Source of the DNA: Bordetella petrii
GTDB taxonomy: Bacteria; Pseudomonadota; Gammaproteobacteria; Burkholderiales; Burkholderiaceae_B
Direction: 5' to 3'
Assembly (NCBI RefSeq): GCF_020991325.1
Contig: NZ_JAJMLX010000006.1
Coordinates: 1-50,317 of the forward strand
DNA length: 50,317 nt
Part shown: piece after piece, positions 25,646 to 33,443 of the stretch
Position numbering within the stretch: the stretch's first letter is position 1
Layout: every line of letters starts with the position of its first letter
Program-made: the position numbers and the translations under genes
Notes under the pieces: model-generated
What the model was told of the DNA's origin: nothing
What the model saw: the letters and a program-made list of their open reading frames with translations, nothing else
Database searches by the model: none

Positions 25646-26536
25646 CTAGCGTGGGTGGCAGAACTGCAGGATGGCACGGCTGACCCGTTGGGGCGATTCC
25701 CGCTGCGGGAAGTGGCCCACGCCGTCGATGACCAGCCGTTCATAACGTTCCCGGAAGAAATGGTCGCGGCCGAGCGAGCTGTCTGGATGATTGCAGGTAT
25801 CCGCGCCGCCATGCAGCACCAGGGTGGGCACCGTCAGCACCGGCGGAGGACTCAGGCGGGCTTCATCGTCCGCATATTCGGGGTCTCCTTCGACGAACCC
25901 CCAGCGATGGCGGTACGAGTGCAGGACGACGTCCGCCCAATCCTCGCCCTGGAATGCCTGTGCAGCTTGGTCGAAGTCGGTTGGGGAATACCAGCCTTCC
26001 GGCGCCCAGGTGTCCCACATCTGGCGGGCAAAGGCGTTCCGGTCTTCCCGCAGAGTGCGTTCGCCGCGCGGGGTTGCCATATACCAGTGGTACCAGTAGT
26101 TGCGCGCCTGGTGCAACGGCAAGGCCTGGGAGGCGGAATTGGTTCCGTAGCCCACTGACAGCATCACGAGATGAGACGCCGCGTCTTCGCGCAGGCCGCA
26201 AGCATTGGCCGCCGCCCTGGCGCCCCAATCATGGCCCACTAGTACAGGGCGCTGCAGTCGCAGGGCGTCGATGAACTCCAGCAGGTCGCGGCCCAGCGCG
26301 GAAAGCTGGCCGCTGCGCGGCGTTGCCGGATGCCGGAACCGGGTGGGAGCGAATCCACGGAGAGCGGGCGCCACGACGCGATGGCCGGCGTCGGCCAGCG
26401 CGCTGGCGACAGCTTCCCAGCCCAGGGGACTGTCGGGCCAGCCATGCAACAGCACGAAAGTTTGCCTGCCATGCGGATTCCATTCCAGGTAGGCAATGTC
26501 CAGTTTCGGTGTGGCGACAAGCTGGTATGAGTCCAT
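25646..26536 (-). CDS. alpha/beta hydrolase, epoxide-hydrolase-like
   Basis: A 296-residue alpha/beta-hydrolase. The oxyanion-hole segment LLHGWPDSPLGWE lies near residue 30, and the nucleophile elbow VLVGHDWGARAA has Asp rather than Ser. The late acid and histidine regions are LHGGADTCNHP and DGVGHFPQRESP. An Asp nucleophile in GHDWG is typical of epoxide hydrolases and haloalkane dehalogenases, which form an alkyl-enzyme ester opened by water. There is no signal peptide. ATG at 26534-26536 begins MDSYQLV. It is divergent from a LysR gene, with an inverted repeat between them, which suggests that the pair forms a regulated unit. The substrate is unknown. Confidence 0.86.
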   Translation of the reverse strand: MDSYQLVATPKLDIAYLEWNPHGRQTFVLLHGWPDSPLGWEAVASALADAGHRVVAPALRGFAPTRFRHPATPRSGQLSALGRDLLEFIDALRLQRPVLVGHDWGARAAANACGLREDAASHLVMLSVGYGTNSASQALPLHQARNYWYHWYMATPRGERTLREDRNAFARQMWDTWAPEGWYSPTDFDQAAQAFQGEDWADVVLHSYRHRWGFVEGDPEYADDEARLSPPPVLTVPTLVLHGGADTCNHPDSSLGRDHFFRERYERLVIDGVGHFPQRESPQRVSRAILQFCHPR

Positions 26537-26594
26537 GGCGGGCGCCTCCAGTAGTGGGGAACATGGGTAGCGTACCTGGACGAGGCGGCGGAAT

Positions 26595-26631
26595 TCACAA
26601 ATAATCGTGGCTGATTCATGATGATTTGTGA
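26595..26631. promoter_or_regulatory. 12-base inverted repeat between hydrolase and lysR genes
   Basis: TCACAAATAATC (26595-26606) and GATGATTTGTGA (26620-26631) match at 11 of 12 positions and are separated by 13 bases. The element fills the divergent promoter and covers the first in-frame ATG of the lysR gene (26618), which argues for a start farther downstream. It is a good candidate for the binding site of that LysR protein. Confidence 0.6.
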
Positions 26632-26638
26632 TGAATAT

Positions 26639-27553
26639 ATGACGACGAGTACCTGCGCATCGCTGCATGGAATGCCGTTGGATACGCTGTTGCTGCGTAC
26701 CTTTATCGAAGTTGTCGACGGGCGCGGCTTTGCCGTTGCCGCCGACAGGCTGGCGTTGACGCCATCCGCCGTCAGCGGACATATCAAGCGCCTCGAGCAG
26801 ACGGCCGGCGCGACATTGTTGGCCCGCACCACGCGCCAGCTCGAACTCACCCAGGCGGGCGAAACGTTGTACGGTTATGCGCGCAGCATCCTCGACCTGG
26901 AGCGCGAGGCGCGCGCGAAGCTGCAGGGCTCGCTGGTGCGGGGCCGCCTGCGGATAGGCGCCTCTGAAGACTTCGCCGCCACCTGGCTGCCGCGGGTGCT
27001 TCACCATTTCCGTGGCTGGCATCCCCAGGCGTCCATCGAATTGAAGGTCGGCATCTCGGCCGATCTGCTGCGCCAGATGGAACGGGGTCGCCTTGATATC
27101 GTGTTTGGCAAGCAGTGCCGCCGCGTGGAAGGCGAAGGCGAATTGCTGTGGGAAGAACCATTGGTCTGGGCCTGCGCCGTCGGCCAGGGCCCGAACCCGC
27201 AGCAGGTGCTGCCGCTGGCGCTTTTCCCCGAGCCGTGCACGTACCGGGAATCGGCGATTGCCGCGCTGGAAAAGGTATCCAGGCCTTGGCAAGTGGTATT
27301 CGAAAGCAGCAGCATGGCCGGCTGTGTCTCGGCGGCAATGGCGGGCTTCGCCGTGACCGTGATTGCACGCAGCCAGCTTTGCGACGGCCTGCGGGAAATG
27401 GGCAAGGCCGAGCGAATGCCGGCGCTGCCGCCCGCCCGCTTCTATGCGTTTGCGCGCGAGGGTTTGCCGGGCGCCGGGTCCTTGATCGAATCGGCGCGCA
27501 AGGTGGGGGCCCACCATCAGTTCCGCACGGCTTCCCGGCCTGCCGCCAAATGA
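26639..27553 (+). CDS. LysR-family transcriptional regulator
   Basis: A protein of about 304 residues. The helix-turn-helix DTLLLRTFIEVVDGRGFAVA to TPSAVSGHIKRLEQ is followed by an effector domain from GRLRIGASEDFA. ATGs lie in frame at 26618, 26639 and 26672. The first falls inside an operator-like repeat, and the third (MPLDTLLLRTF) gives the most typical LysR N-terminus; 26639 is a compromise and none has a clear ribosome site. It is divergent from the epoxide-hydrolase-like gene and probably controls it and itself. A 12-base hairpin begins at its stop codon. The ligand is unknown. Confidence 0.88.
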   Translation: MTTSTCASLHGMPLDTLLLRTFIEVVDGRGFAVAADRLALTPSAVSGHIKRLEQTAGATLLARTTRQLELTQAGETLYGYARSILDLEREARAKLQGSLVRGRLRIGASEDFAATWLPRVLHHFRGWHPQASIELKVGISADLLRQMERGRLDIVFGKQCRRVEGEGELLWEEPLVWACAVGQGPNPQQVLPLALFPEPCTYRESAIAALEKVSRPWQVVFESSSMAGCVSAAMAGFAVTVIARSQLCDGLREMGKAERMPALPPARFYAFAREGLPGAGSLIESARKVGAHHQFRTASRPAAK

Positions 27554-27578
27554 ACAGAGCCCCGCAGGGCTCTGTTCA
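27551..27578. terminator. perfect 12-base hairpin between convergent genes
   Basis: TGAACAGAGCCC (27551-27562) and GGGCTCTGTTCA (27567-27578) form a perfect stem with a four-base CGCA loop. It begins at the stop codon of the lysR gene and lies 20 bases from the end of the convergent permease gene. There is no T-run in either direction, so termination is likely but not certain. Confidence 0.6.
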
Positions 27579-27597
27579 GGACACGGTCAATCGCGCA

Positions 27598-28992
27598 TCA
27601 TTCCTCGGTCAGGTGCTCCGGGTCGATGTGGTGCGGGTCTTTGCGGTGCACCAGCATGGTAATGCCCCACATGACCACCCCCAGCGCCAGCAGCCAGCCG
27701 GCCACCTGGTACTGGATGGGGTCGCGGCCCGTCAGCGGCGTAACCAGGAACAGGCAAGCCGCGGCGCCCAGCACCGACAGGAAGGTGTTGGCACGGAAAT
27801 GATCATGTTCGACGCGGTCGCGGCGCAGTACCAGTACGGCCACGTTCACGAAGGCGAACACGCCCAGCAGCAGCAGGGCCGTGGTGCCCCCCAGCGCACT
27901 GATGGCCTTGGAATTGCTGGCCGACACCAGAATGACCAGGCCCAATGCCAGCGCCGTGGTGAACAGAATGGCCGACCAGGGCGTACGCGTGCGAGTGTGC
28001 ACGTACGACAGGAACTTGGGCAGCACGCCTTGGCGCGACATGCCGTACAGCAGGCGGCTGGCCATCATCATGTTGATCAGCGCCGAGTTCGCCACGGCGA
28101 ACATCGAGATGATGGGCATGATGGTTTCCATGGGCAGGTTGGGCGCGGCCCGCTGCACCACCAGCACCAGCGGAGTGGAACTGGCGGCCAGTTCGCCCAC
28201 CGGAATCAGCGCCACGGCGCAAATCGAAACCAGCACATAAATCACCGCGGTGATGCCCAGGCCGGTCAGCATGACCTTGGGGAAAATCTTGTGCGGCGAA
28301 TGAGTTTCTTCGGCCATGTTCACCGAGTCTTCGAAACCCACCATGGCGAAGAACGCCAGCGCCGTGGCCGACGTAATGGCCAGGAACACGCTTTTGTTCT
28401 CGGGGGTCTCAAACGCCACCACGCGCGAGAAATCCGCCTGGCCGCCCGATATCGCATAGAACCCCAGGCCGATGACCAGCAGCAGGCCGGTCAGCTCGAT
28501 CAGGGTAAGCACCACGTTGGCCTTCACGCTTTCCGAGACGCCGCGGAAATTGATGATCATCACCAGCAGCATGAAGCCCAGTGCGCCCATGGTCACCAGC
28601 ACCGGGTCGGCTTCCATGCCCAGGGCCACGAACAGGTTGGCCGAGAAGGCGCGCGAGGCCGTGGCGGCCGAGGTCAGGCCCGAGCACATTACCGTGAAGC
28701 ACACGATGAATGTCAGGAAGTGGATGCCGAACGCCTTGTGCACGTACAGCGCGGCCCCCGCGGCGCGGGGGTATTTGGTCACTAGTTCCAGATAGGAAAA
28801 GGCGGTCAGCAGCGCCACCAGGAAAGCCACCAGGAAAGGAGCCCACGCCGCGCCGCCCACTTCGGCGGCCACCTGTCCGGTCAGGGCATAGACGCCGGTG
28901 CCCAGGATGTCACCAATAATGAACAGCAGTAGCAGCTTTGGGCCCATTACCCGTTTCAACGGGGTGTGCTCAGTGCTGTCTTGATTCGACAT
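27598..28992 (-). CDS. APC-family amino-acid/polyamine permease
   Basis: A 464-residue inner-membrane protein with about twelve hydrophobic helices. The first, LLLFIIGDILGTGVYALTG, is the conserved TM1 region of amino-acid/polyamine/organocation permeases. Further marks are FSYLELVTKYPRAAGAALYV and AFFAMVGFEDSVNMAEET in TM6. It is probably a proton-driven uptake system for an amino acid or amine. ATG at 28990-28992 is preceded by GGAGAGGAG and preferred to an upstream ATG at 29016. It stands alone, convergent with the lysR gene across a hairpin. The substrate cannot be told from sequence. Confidence 0.9.
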   Translation of the reverse strand: MSNQDSTEHTPLKRVMGPKLLLLFIIGDILGTGVYALTGQVAAEVGGAAWAPFLVAFLVALLTAFSYLELVTKYPRAAGAALYVHKAFGIHFLTFIVCFTVMCSGLTSAATASRAFSANLFVALGMEADPVLVTMGALGFMLLVMIINFRGVSESVKANVVLTLIELTGLLLVIGLGFYAISGGQADFSRVVAFETPENKSVFLAITSATALAFFAMVGFEDSVNMAEETHSPHKIFPKVMLTGLGITAVIYVLVSICAVALIPVGELAASSTPLVLVVQRAAPNLPMETIMPIISMFAVANSALINMMMASRLLYGMSRQGVLPKFLSYVHTRTRTPWSAILFTTALALGLVILVSASNSKAISALGGTTALLLLGVFAFVNVAVLVLRRDRVEHDHFRANTFLSVLGAAACLFLVTPLTGRDPIQYQVAGWLLALGVVMWGITMLVHRKDPHHIDPEHLTEE

Positions 28993-29126
28993 GCTCCTCT
29001 CCTCGGTTTTGTTCAAGGACGCAAGTATGGTCCAGGACCGGCGGATTCGTCGCCCGCTTCTGTGTCACCGATATTAACGAGAGGTATCGAAAACGGGTGC
29101 GGAGCAAAGGTTACGCATCAGTAGGG

Positions 29127-29162
29127 AAGCGGGCCCGATGCGCCGCCTGGCGCGGCCCGCTT
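29127..29162. terminator. strong nested hairpin after the 53-codon gene
   Basis: AAGCGGGCC (29127-29135) pairs perfectly with GGCCCGCTT (29154-29162). Inside it GCGCC (29140-29144) pairs with GGCGC (29149-29153) around a GCCT loop. On the minus strand it begins 11 bases after the stop codon of the small gene at 29174-29335 and is followed by TTCCC. It probably ends that transcript. Confidence 0.65.
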
Positions 29163-29173
29163 ATAGGGACGCG

Positions 29174-29335
29174 TCAGCCCGCGGCGCTGCGGTAGTCGTC
29201 CGCGCTGAAAGAAATGGTAGTGCTCGCGGGCGGAGTTGCCGGGGGCGACACCGTGGCGGGGGCGGGTTCCTGGGTGTCGTTCACACCCAGCAAGAACAGT
29301 TCGGCGTGCACGAGGGCATCAACAAATTCTGCCAT
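29174..29335 (-). CDS. small protein of unknown function (53 residues)
   Basis: A short gene that looks real by its signals. ATG at 29333-29335 is preceded by CAGGAG at ideal spacing. An AT-rich region with TATATA-type -10 candidates lies about 20 bases upstream of that, and a strong hairpin starts 11 bases after the stop. The product begins with a hydrophobic/acidic helix, MAEFVDALVHAELFLLGVND, continues with a Pro/Thr/Ala-rich linker (APATVSPPATPPAST) and ends SFSADDYRSAAG. There is no signal peptide and no Cys. I do not recognise the family. A small regulatory, chaperone-like or peptide-precursor role cannot be decided from sequence. It appears monocistronic. Confidence 0.6.
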   Translation of the reverse strand: MAEFVDALVHAELFLLGVNDTQEPAPATVSPPATPPASTTISFSADDYRSAAG

Positions 29336-29490
29336 GACAAACTCCTGAATTTCTTTATATATGAAACGGAAGGGAATACAGCGTGTGTGCACCCCGCGAT
29401 GGCATTGATGGTGCGCCCGCCGCTGGCGGGCCGTCCATTTGTTTTGCTTAATGGCGGCGATTGGCGTTCTTTCCCCCGCGCGTGCCGTGG

Positions 29491-30147
29491 TTATTCGGTC
29501 TTGCCCCATACATAGTGTTCGCGCGGCGTCTCCAGGCGGTAGTCGGTGTAGTGCAGGGAGAAAAATTCGCGGCCCAATTGCTCGGCCGCCTCGAGTGGCC
29601 GGCGCGGGTCGCGGGCAACTTCGCCGCGGCTGTTGCCTATGCCATGAACCGTGCCCACGAATTGGGAATGGGTGTAGCGGGCAAATTCCTGGACCTGGTG
29701 GGTAATGGCCATGCCCACGCCCGGATAACTTTCTTCCGATGCCAGCGTCAGGCCCAGGCGTTTGCCGGCCATGCGGGCCAGCACTTCCTCGGACCGGGGA
29801 TGGGCGGCCGCATAGTACGTGAACGACCGGTCGAAGAAGGCCTTGGTTTGCGCCGACATTCCGTACCAGTAGATAGGCGTGCAGAACACAATGCCCTGGG
29901 CGGGCAGGAACATGTCCAGGAACAGTTCGGCGTAGCGGTCGTCGGGCTGCGCGGCCTTGCCGCCGCTGCGTTCGTCCTGCAAGAAGCCATTGATGAAGTC
30001 GTCCAGGAAATGCATTGCCGCGGAACTGCCGGCCTGCCGCGCGCCGCGTTGCACGGCCTGGGCCAGCAGGGCGCTGTTGCCATTGCGCCGTGGGCTGCCA
30101 ACCAGGATCAGCAGCGAGCCGGGGGTGAGGGGTTCAGGTGAATTCAT
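29491..30147 (-). CDS. NADPH-dependent FMN reductase / flavodoxin-fold oxidoreductase
   Basis: A 218-residue flavodoxin-fold protein. The FMN phosphate loop LVGSPRRNGNSALLAQA lies at residues 15-31, and IVFCTPIYWYGMSAQTKAFF is the second FMN-binding segment. It belongs to the NADPH-dependent FMN-reductase/iron-sulfur flavoprotein group, which reduces flavins, quinones or azo compounds in the cytoplasm. ATG at 30145-30147 begins MNSPEPL. It is divergent from a LysR gene at 30272, with an inverted repeat between them, so expression is probably inducible. The natural substrate is unknown. Confidence 0.88.
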   Translation of the reverse strand: MNSPEPLTPGSLLILVGSPRRNGNSALLAQAVQRGARQAGSSAAMHFLDDFINGFLQDERSGGKAAQPDDRYAELFLDMFLPAQGIVFCTPIYWYGMSAQTKAFFDRSFTYYAAAHPRSEEVLARMAGKRLGLTLASEESYPGVGMAITHQVQEFARYTHSQFVGTVHGIGNSRGEVARDPRRPLEAAEQLGREFFSLHYTDYRLETPREHYVWGKTE

Positions 30148-30208
30148 CTAATCTTCCGGGAAAGGATCGAAGGGGTCTAGGTACGAATAGAATGTATGCA
30201 TCATCGGC

Positions 30209-30239
30209 CCAGGGAACAATCGAATAAAGATTGCCCTGG
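30209..30239. promoter_or_regulatory. interrupted inverted repeat between FMN reductase and lysR genes
   Basis: CCAGGG, AA, CAATC (30209-30221), a seven-base spacer, then GATTG, CCCTGG (30229-30239). The arms match perfectly except for a two-base bulge on the left. It lies mid-way in the divergent promoter, where the LysR protein encoded next to it would be expected to bind. Confidence 0.55.
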
Positions 30240-30271
30240 ATGAATTCATTTCATCTGAATAAAGGCACGCG

Positions 30272-31174
30272 ATGTTTGCCCACCTGCCCGTTGCGGCTTT
30301 GCGCGCGTTCGAGTCGGCCGCCCGGCTGCAAAGTTTCAAGCAAGCCGCTGCAGAGCTGCACGTGACGCCCACCGCCATCTCGCACCAGATGAAAAACCTG
30401 GAACACCGCCTGGGCATGCCGCTGTTCGAGCGCCGCGCGCGCGGAGTCAGTCTGACGCCGGGCGGGCAGGCGCTGTTCCGCTGTGTGCACGGCGCATGGC
30501 TGGATATCGCGCAAACGCTGCAGCGCCTGCAGCCGCAGCTCAGCGCGAATGCGCTCAACGTGTCCACCACCCATTCATTCACTGCCTTGTGGCTGGTGCC
30601 GCGCCTGGGGCGTTTTCACGAAGCCTGGCCGCAGTACCAAGTGCGCCTGTCCAGCACGCCCGCCGTGGTGGATTTGAGCCAGGACGCCACGGTGGACGTG
30701 GCCATCCGCTATGGCACGCAGCAGTATCCAGACCTGACCGCCATGTGCTCCATGCAGGAGCGCTTCGGCGTGTATGGCGCGCCGTCCTGTGTGGCAGGCA
30801 TCGGGCCGGGCAAGCGTCCACCGCTGATCAGCGTGCATTGGCAAGATTCGCGCCTGTACGAAAGCGGCTGGCGTACCTGGTGCCGGCGCGCCGGCCTGGG
30901 CTGGATGCGCGCCCGCGGCCCCGACCGCCTGTATGAAGAAGAGGCCTACGCCTTGCAGGCTGCGGTGGCCGGCCAGGGCCTGGTGCTGGCAAGTTCGATC
31001 ATGGCGTCCGGCTTGTTGGCAAACGGGCTGCTGGTGCCGTACCGGCCAGACGTCGACGTGCCGGGCGCGGCCTACACGGCATTGTGCGCCCCTGGCCGCG
31101 AGCGCCACCCGCCAGTGCGCGCGTTCCTGCAATGGCTGGCGCATGAGATGCGCCCAGCCCGTGCCGCGGGCTGA
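30272..31174 (+). CDS. LysR-family regulator (GcvA-like)
   Basis: A 300-residue regulator. Its N-terminal helix-turn-helix contains ALRAFESAARLQSFKQAAAE and TPTAISHQMKNLEHRLGMPL. The effector domain contains the segment DVAIRYGTQQYPDLTAMCSM. This order resembles GcvA-type LysR proteins, common beside oxidoreductase genes in this bacterial group. ATG at 30272-30274 starts MFAHLPVAALRAFES. It faces the FMN reductase gene across a 124-base promoter with an inverted repeat and probably governs it. It is followed after 107 bases by the DUF4142 gene, which has its own ribosome site. Confidence 0.9.
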   Translation: MFAHLPVAALRAFESAARLQSFKQAAAELHVTPTAISHQMKNLEHRLGMPLFERRARGVSLTPGGQALFRCVHGAWLDIAQTLQRLQPQLSANALNVSTTHSFTALWLVPRLGRFHEAWPQYQVRLSSTPAVVDLSQDATVDVAIRYGTQQYPDLTAMCSMQERFGVYGAPSCVAGIGPGKRPPLISVHWQDSRLYESGWRTWCRRAGLGWMRARGPDRLYEEEAYALQAAVAGQGLVLASSIMASGLLANGLLVPYRPDVDVPGAAYTALCAPGRERHPPVRAFLQWLAHEMRPARAAG

Positions 31175-31281
31175 GGGTCCGCCGGGCACATGGTTTGCTG
31201 CGGGAATGTGGATTCGCCGGTTCCGGCCGGCAGTGTGTCCATATCTCTGCCACGTGCAGACGCATCGCAACGGAGGCCCCG

Positions 31282-31842
31282 ATGAAGCTACGGAATATGA
31301 CGCTAGGCGCGCTGATGGCAGCCGCAATGTTGGCGGCGGCGGCCGGCATGGCCCAGTCCCAGCCCGCCGCGCCGGCATCCGGCGCCGCCGCCCAGCAGCT
31401 CGATGATGCCGACCAGGGCTTTCTGGAAAACGCCGCCCAGCTCGGCCACGCCGAGATCGAGGGCGCGCGCATGGCCCAGGAAAAAGCATCCAATCCGGAC
31501 GTCAAGGCATTTGCCGAGAAAATGGTCCACGACCACACCAAAGTGGGCAACGAGTTGAAGACGCTGGCCCAGGCCAAAGGCTATACGCTGCCCGCGGAGC
31601 CCTCGCTGCTGCAGCAGGCCAAACTCAAGACCCTGACCCTGACCGACGATGGTTTCGATGAAATGTATGCCGACCAATTGGGCGTGTCGGCGCATGAAGA
31701 CGCGGTGAAGCTGTTCCAGGACGCCTCGGCCAACGCCAAGGATCCCCAGATCAAGGCCTTCGCCGCCGAGCATCTGCCGGCCCTGCAGGATCATCTCAAG
31801 ATGGCGCGGGACATCAAGCAGCAGGTGACGGCCCGCAAGTAG
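31282..31842 (+). CDS. DUF4142 protein, exported, ferritin-like helical bundle
   Basis: A 186-residue protein. A signal peptide runs from MKLRNMTLGALMAAAML to about AQSQPA, and a four-helix DUF4142 domain follows. Typical segments are DQGFLENAAQLGHAEIEGAR, VKAFAEKMVHDHTKVGNEL, and the late FAAEHLPALQDHLKMAR. The several His and Glu residues at helix faces fit a ferritin-like fold, although metal binding is unproven. It is expected in the periplasm. ATG at 31282-31284 is preceded by CGGAGG. Many Alcaligenaceae carry several DUF4142 genes, often linked to stress, but the function is unknown. The 194-base gap after it holds no gene that I can support. Confidence 0.88.
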   Translation: MKLRNMTLGALMAAAMLAAAAGMAQSQPAAPASGAAAQQLDDADQGFLENAAQLGHAEIEGARMAQEKASNPDVKAFAEKMVHDHTKVGNELKTLAQAKGYTLPAEPSLLQQAKLKTLTLTDDGFDEMYADQLGVSAHEDAVKLFQDASANAKDPQIKAFAAEHLPALQDHLKMARDIKQQVTARK

Positions 31843-32036
31843 CGCTTTGGTAGGGTTGCGTTGCAATTAGGCGTGGCATTCGCGCAATACCCGATTGCGG
31901 CAAGCGCTGGATAGGAGTATTCATTGAGTTAACAACAGTTCAATAGTTCGCGAGACAACCCACTGGCGTTCGCGACGGACCGGGCGGAACAGCCCGGCCA
32001 TGCCGCGACACCAGGCCGGATAGCTAGGAGGGGCTT

Positions 32037-32333
32037 ATGGCAGTGGTGTATGTGGAGTTCGAACGGGAGCGCGCCAGCAAGGTGCGTTCGGCCCAGAAGG
32101 TGCAGCGCCGCGCGCGCCCGGCACCCAGGCGTGCCGGCGACAGCCGGTACGCCTTCATGACATGTCTTCTGCTCGCGCCCCTGGCCGGCTTGGCCGCGCC
32201 GCTATATGCGGTGCCGTGGCTGGGCGAGCCCGCCGGCTGGGCCGTGGCGGGAGCCGGACTGCTGGCCTGTGTGCTGCTGCTGTTCCGCCTGGCCATGCAC
32301 GAGGCCGACCGCGCGCGAGATAGCGGCCAGTAA
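32037..32333 (+). CDS. small hypothetical membrane protein
   Basis: A 98-residue protein. A basic, Arg/Ala/Pro-rich N-terminus (SAQKVQRRARPAPRRAG) is followed by two hydrophobic stretches, FMTCLLLAPLAGLAAPLYA and GWAVAGAGLLACVLLLFRLA, then a short charged tail. It probably spans the inner membrane twice with both ends in the cytoplasm. AGGAGG stands directly before ATG 32037-32039, giving a strong ribosome site. I do not recognise a family. It stands alone; a hairpin and then the Bug operon promoter follow. Confidence 0.6.
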   Translation: MAVVYVEFERERASKVRSAQKVQRRARPAPRRAGDSRYAFMTCLLLAPLAGLAAPLYAVPWLGEPAGWAVAGAGLLACVLLLFRLAMHEADRARDSGQ

Positions 32334-32342
32334 CCTCCGGGG

Positions 32343-32360
32343 CGGGTACGGACGTACCCG
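32343..32360. terminator. short hairpin after the small membrane-protein gene
   Basis: CGGGTAC (32343-32349) and GTACCCG (32354-32360) form a perfect seven-base stem with a GGAC loop, about ten bases after the stop codon at 32333. A T-run is absent. It may end that transcript before the Bug operon promoter. Confidence 0.4.
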
Positions 32361-32386
32361 GCCTCATTACCCATCCTTTCGCTTGC

Positions 32387-32435
32387 TTGTGGCCCCGGAA
32401 GTGCTTCCGGTATACTTGTATTGTCATCAATACAA
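32387..32435 (+). promoter_or_regulatory. promoter and 20-base palindromic operator of the Bug-GntR-LeuCD-lyase operon
   Basis: TTGTGG (32387-32392) and TATACT (32411-32416) are spaced by 18 bases and look like -35 and -10 elements. Directly over and after the -10 lies a perfect palindrome: TTGTATTG (32416-32423), TCAT, CAATACAA (32428-32435). It ends 18 bases before the Bug start codon. GntR-family proteins of the HutC/UTRA group bind AT-rich palindromes containing TTGTAT-type half-sites. The second gene of this operon encodes such a regulator, so repression by promoter occlusion is likely. Confidence 0.7.
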
Positions 32436-32453
32436 CATACCAGGAGACACATC

Positions 32454-33419
32454 ATGCAGGGATTGCAACGCATGGCCTTGGGCTGCGCGCTGTTTGGGGC
32501 GCTTGCGCTGCCGCTGGCCCCGGCCGCCGCACAGGGCGATGCCATCAAGCTGGTGGTGGGCGCGCCGCCGGGAGGCACTACCGATACCGTGGCGCGCAGC
32601 ATCGCCCAGCATATGTCCCTGGACCTGAAGCGCACGGTGCTGGTCGAGAACAAGCCGGGTGCCGGCGGGAACATCGCCGCCGACTACGTCGCCAAAAGCA
32701 ACCCGGACGGCAATACGTTGCTGGTCACGTTCACCAGTTTTTCCATCAATGCCACGCTGTACCGCAACCTGCCGTTCGATCCGGTGAAGGATTTCACTCC
32801 GATCAGCATGCTTGCCAATGTGCCCAGCGTACTGGTGACCCGCAAGGATTTCCCGGCCCAGTCCATGCCTGAGTTCGTGTCGCTGGTAAAGGCCAATCCG
32901 GGCAAGTACACCATGGCCCTGGGCGCCATCGGTTCGTCGCTGCACATGGCGGGCGAGCGCATGAAAATGATGACGGGCATGGACATCCTGAACGTGCCCT
33001 ACAAGGGCACGGCGCCCGCCATCAATGATCTGCTGGGCGGGCAGGTGGACATGATGTTCGCCAGTTCCCTGAATGCCATGCCCCAGGTCAAGACCGGCGC
33101 GCTGAAGGCCCTGGGCGTTACCAGTCCGAAGCCGCTGCCGCAATTTCCTGGCGCGCCGCCCATCAGCGATACCATCAAGGGTTTCGAATCCAACGCATGG
33201 TTTGCCCTGTTTGGCCCGGCCAAGCTGCCGCCTGAAACGCTGGCCATGCTGAACGCCGCGGCGCGCAAGGCGGTGGACACCCCCGAATTCCGCCAGTTGC
33301 TCGAACGCGAGGCGGCATCGGCGGTAAGCAGCACGCCCGAAGAACTGGATGCCTTCGTGCGCAAAGACATCGAACGCTACGCCGAGATCGTCAAGTTCAC
33401 CGGCGCCACGGTCGATTGA
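32454..33419 (+). CDS. Bug-family periplasmic binding protein
   Basis: A 321-residue receptor with a Sec signal peptide, MQGLQRMALGCALFGALA to about PAAAQG. The typical mature start IKLVVGAPPGGTTDTVARSI follows, then VENKPGAGGNIAADYVA, MALGAIGSSLHMAGERM and NVPYKGTAPAINDLLGG. ATG at 32454-32456 follows CAGGAGAC. No TctAB transporter genes are nearby. It is the first gene of a rightward run with a GntR regulator, a LeuCD-like dehydratase and an isocitrate-lyase-type enzyme, behind an operator. A di- or tricarboxylate matching that enzyme set is the likely ligand, by inference. Confidence 0.93.
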   Translation: MQGLQRMALGCALFGALALPLAPAAAQGDAIKLVVGAPPGGTTDTVARSIAQHMSLDLKRTVLVENKPGAGGNIAADYVAKSNPDGNTLLVTFTSFSINATLYRNLPFDPVKDFTPISMLANVPSVLVTRKDFPAQSMPEFVSLVKANPGKYTMALGAIGSSLHMAGERMKMMTGMDILNVPYKGTAPAINDLLGGQVDMMFASSLNAMPQVKTGALKALGVTSPKPLPQFPGAPPISDTIKGFESNAWFALFGPAKLPPETLAMLNAAARKAVDTPEFRQLLEREAASAVSSTPEELDAFVRKDIERYAEIVKFTGATVD

Positions 33420-33443
33420 CCTTCCCACAACCGGAGACCCGCC

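Noticed and set aside
25646-27517. Very long minus-strand frame spanning both the hydrolase and the lysR gene
   Set aside because: Only the part up to 26536 encodes the alpha/beta hydrolase. The upstream extension is antisense to a clear LysR gene and crosses the divergent promoter.
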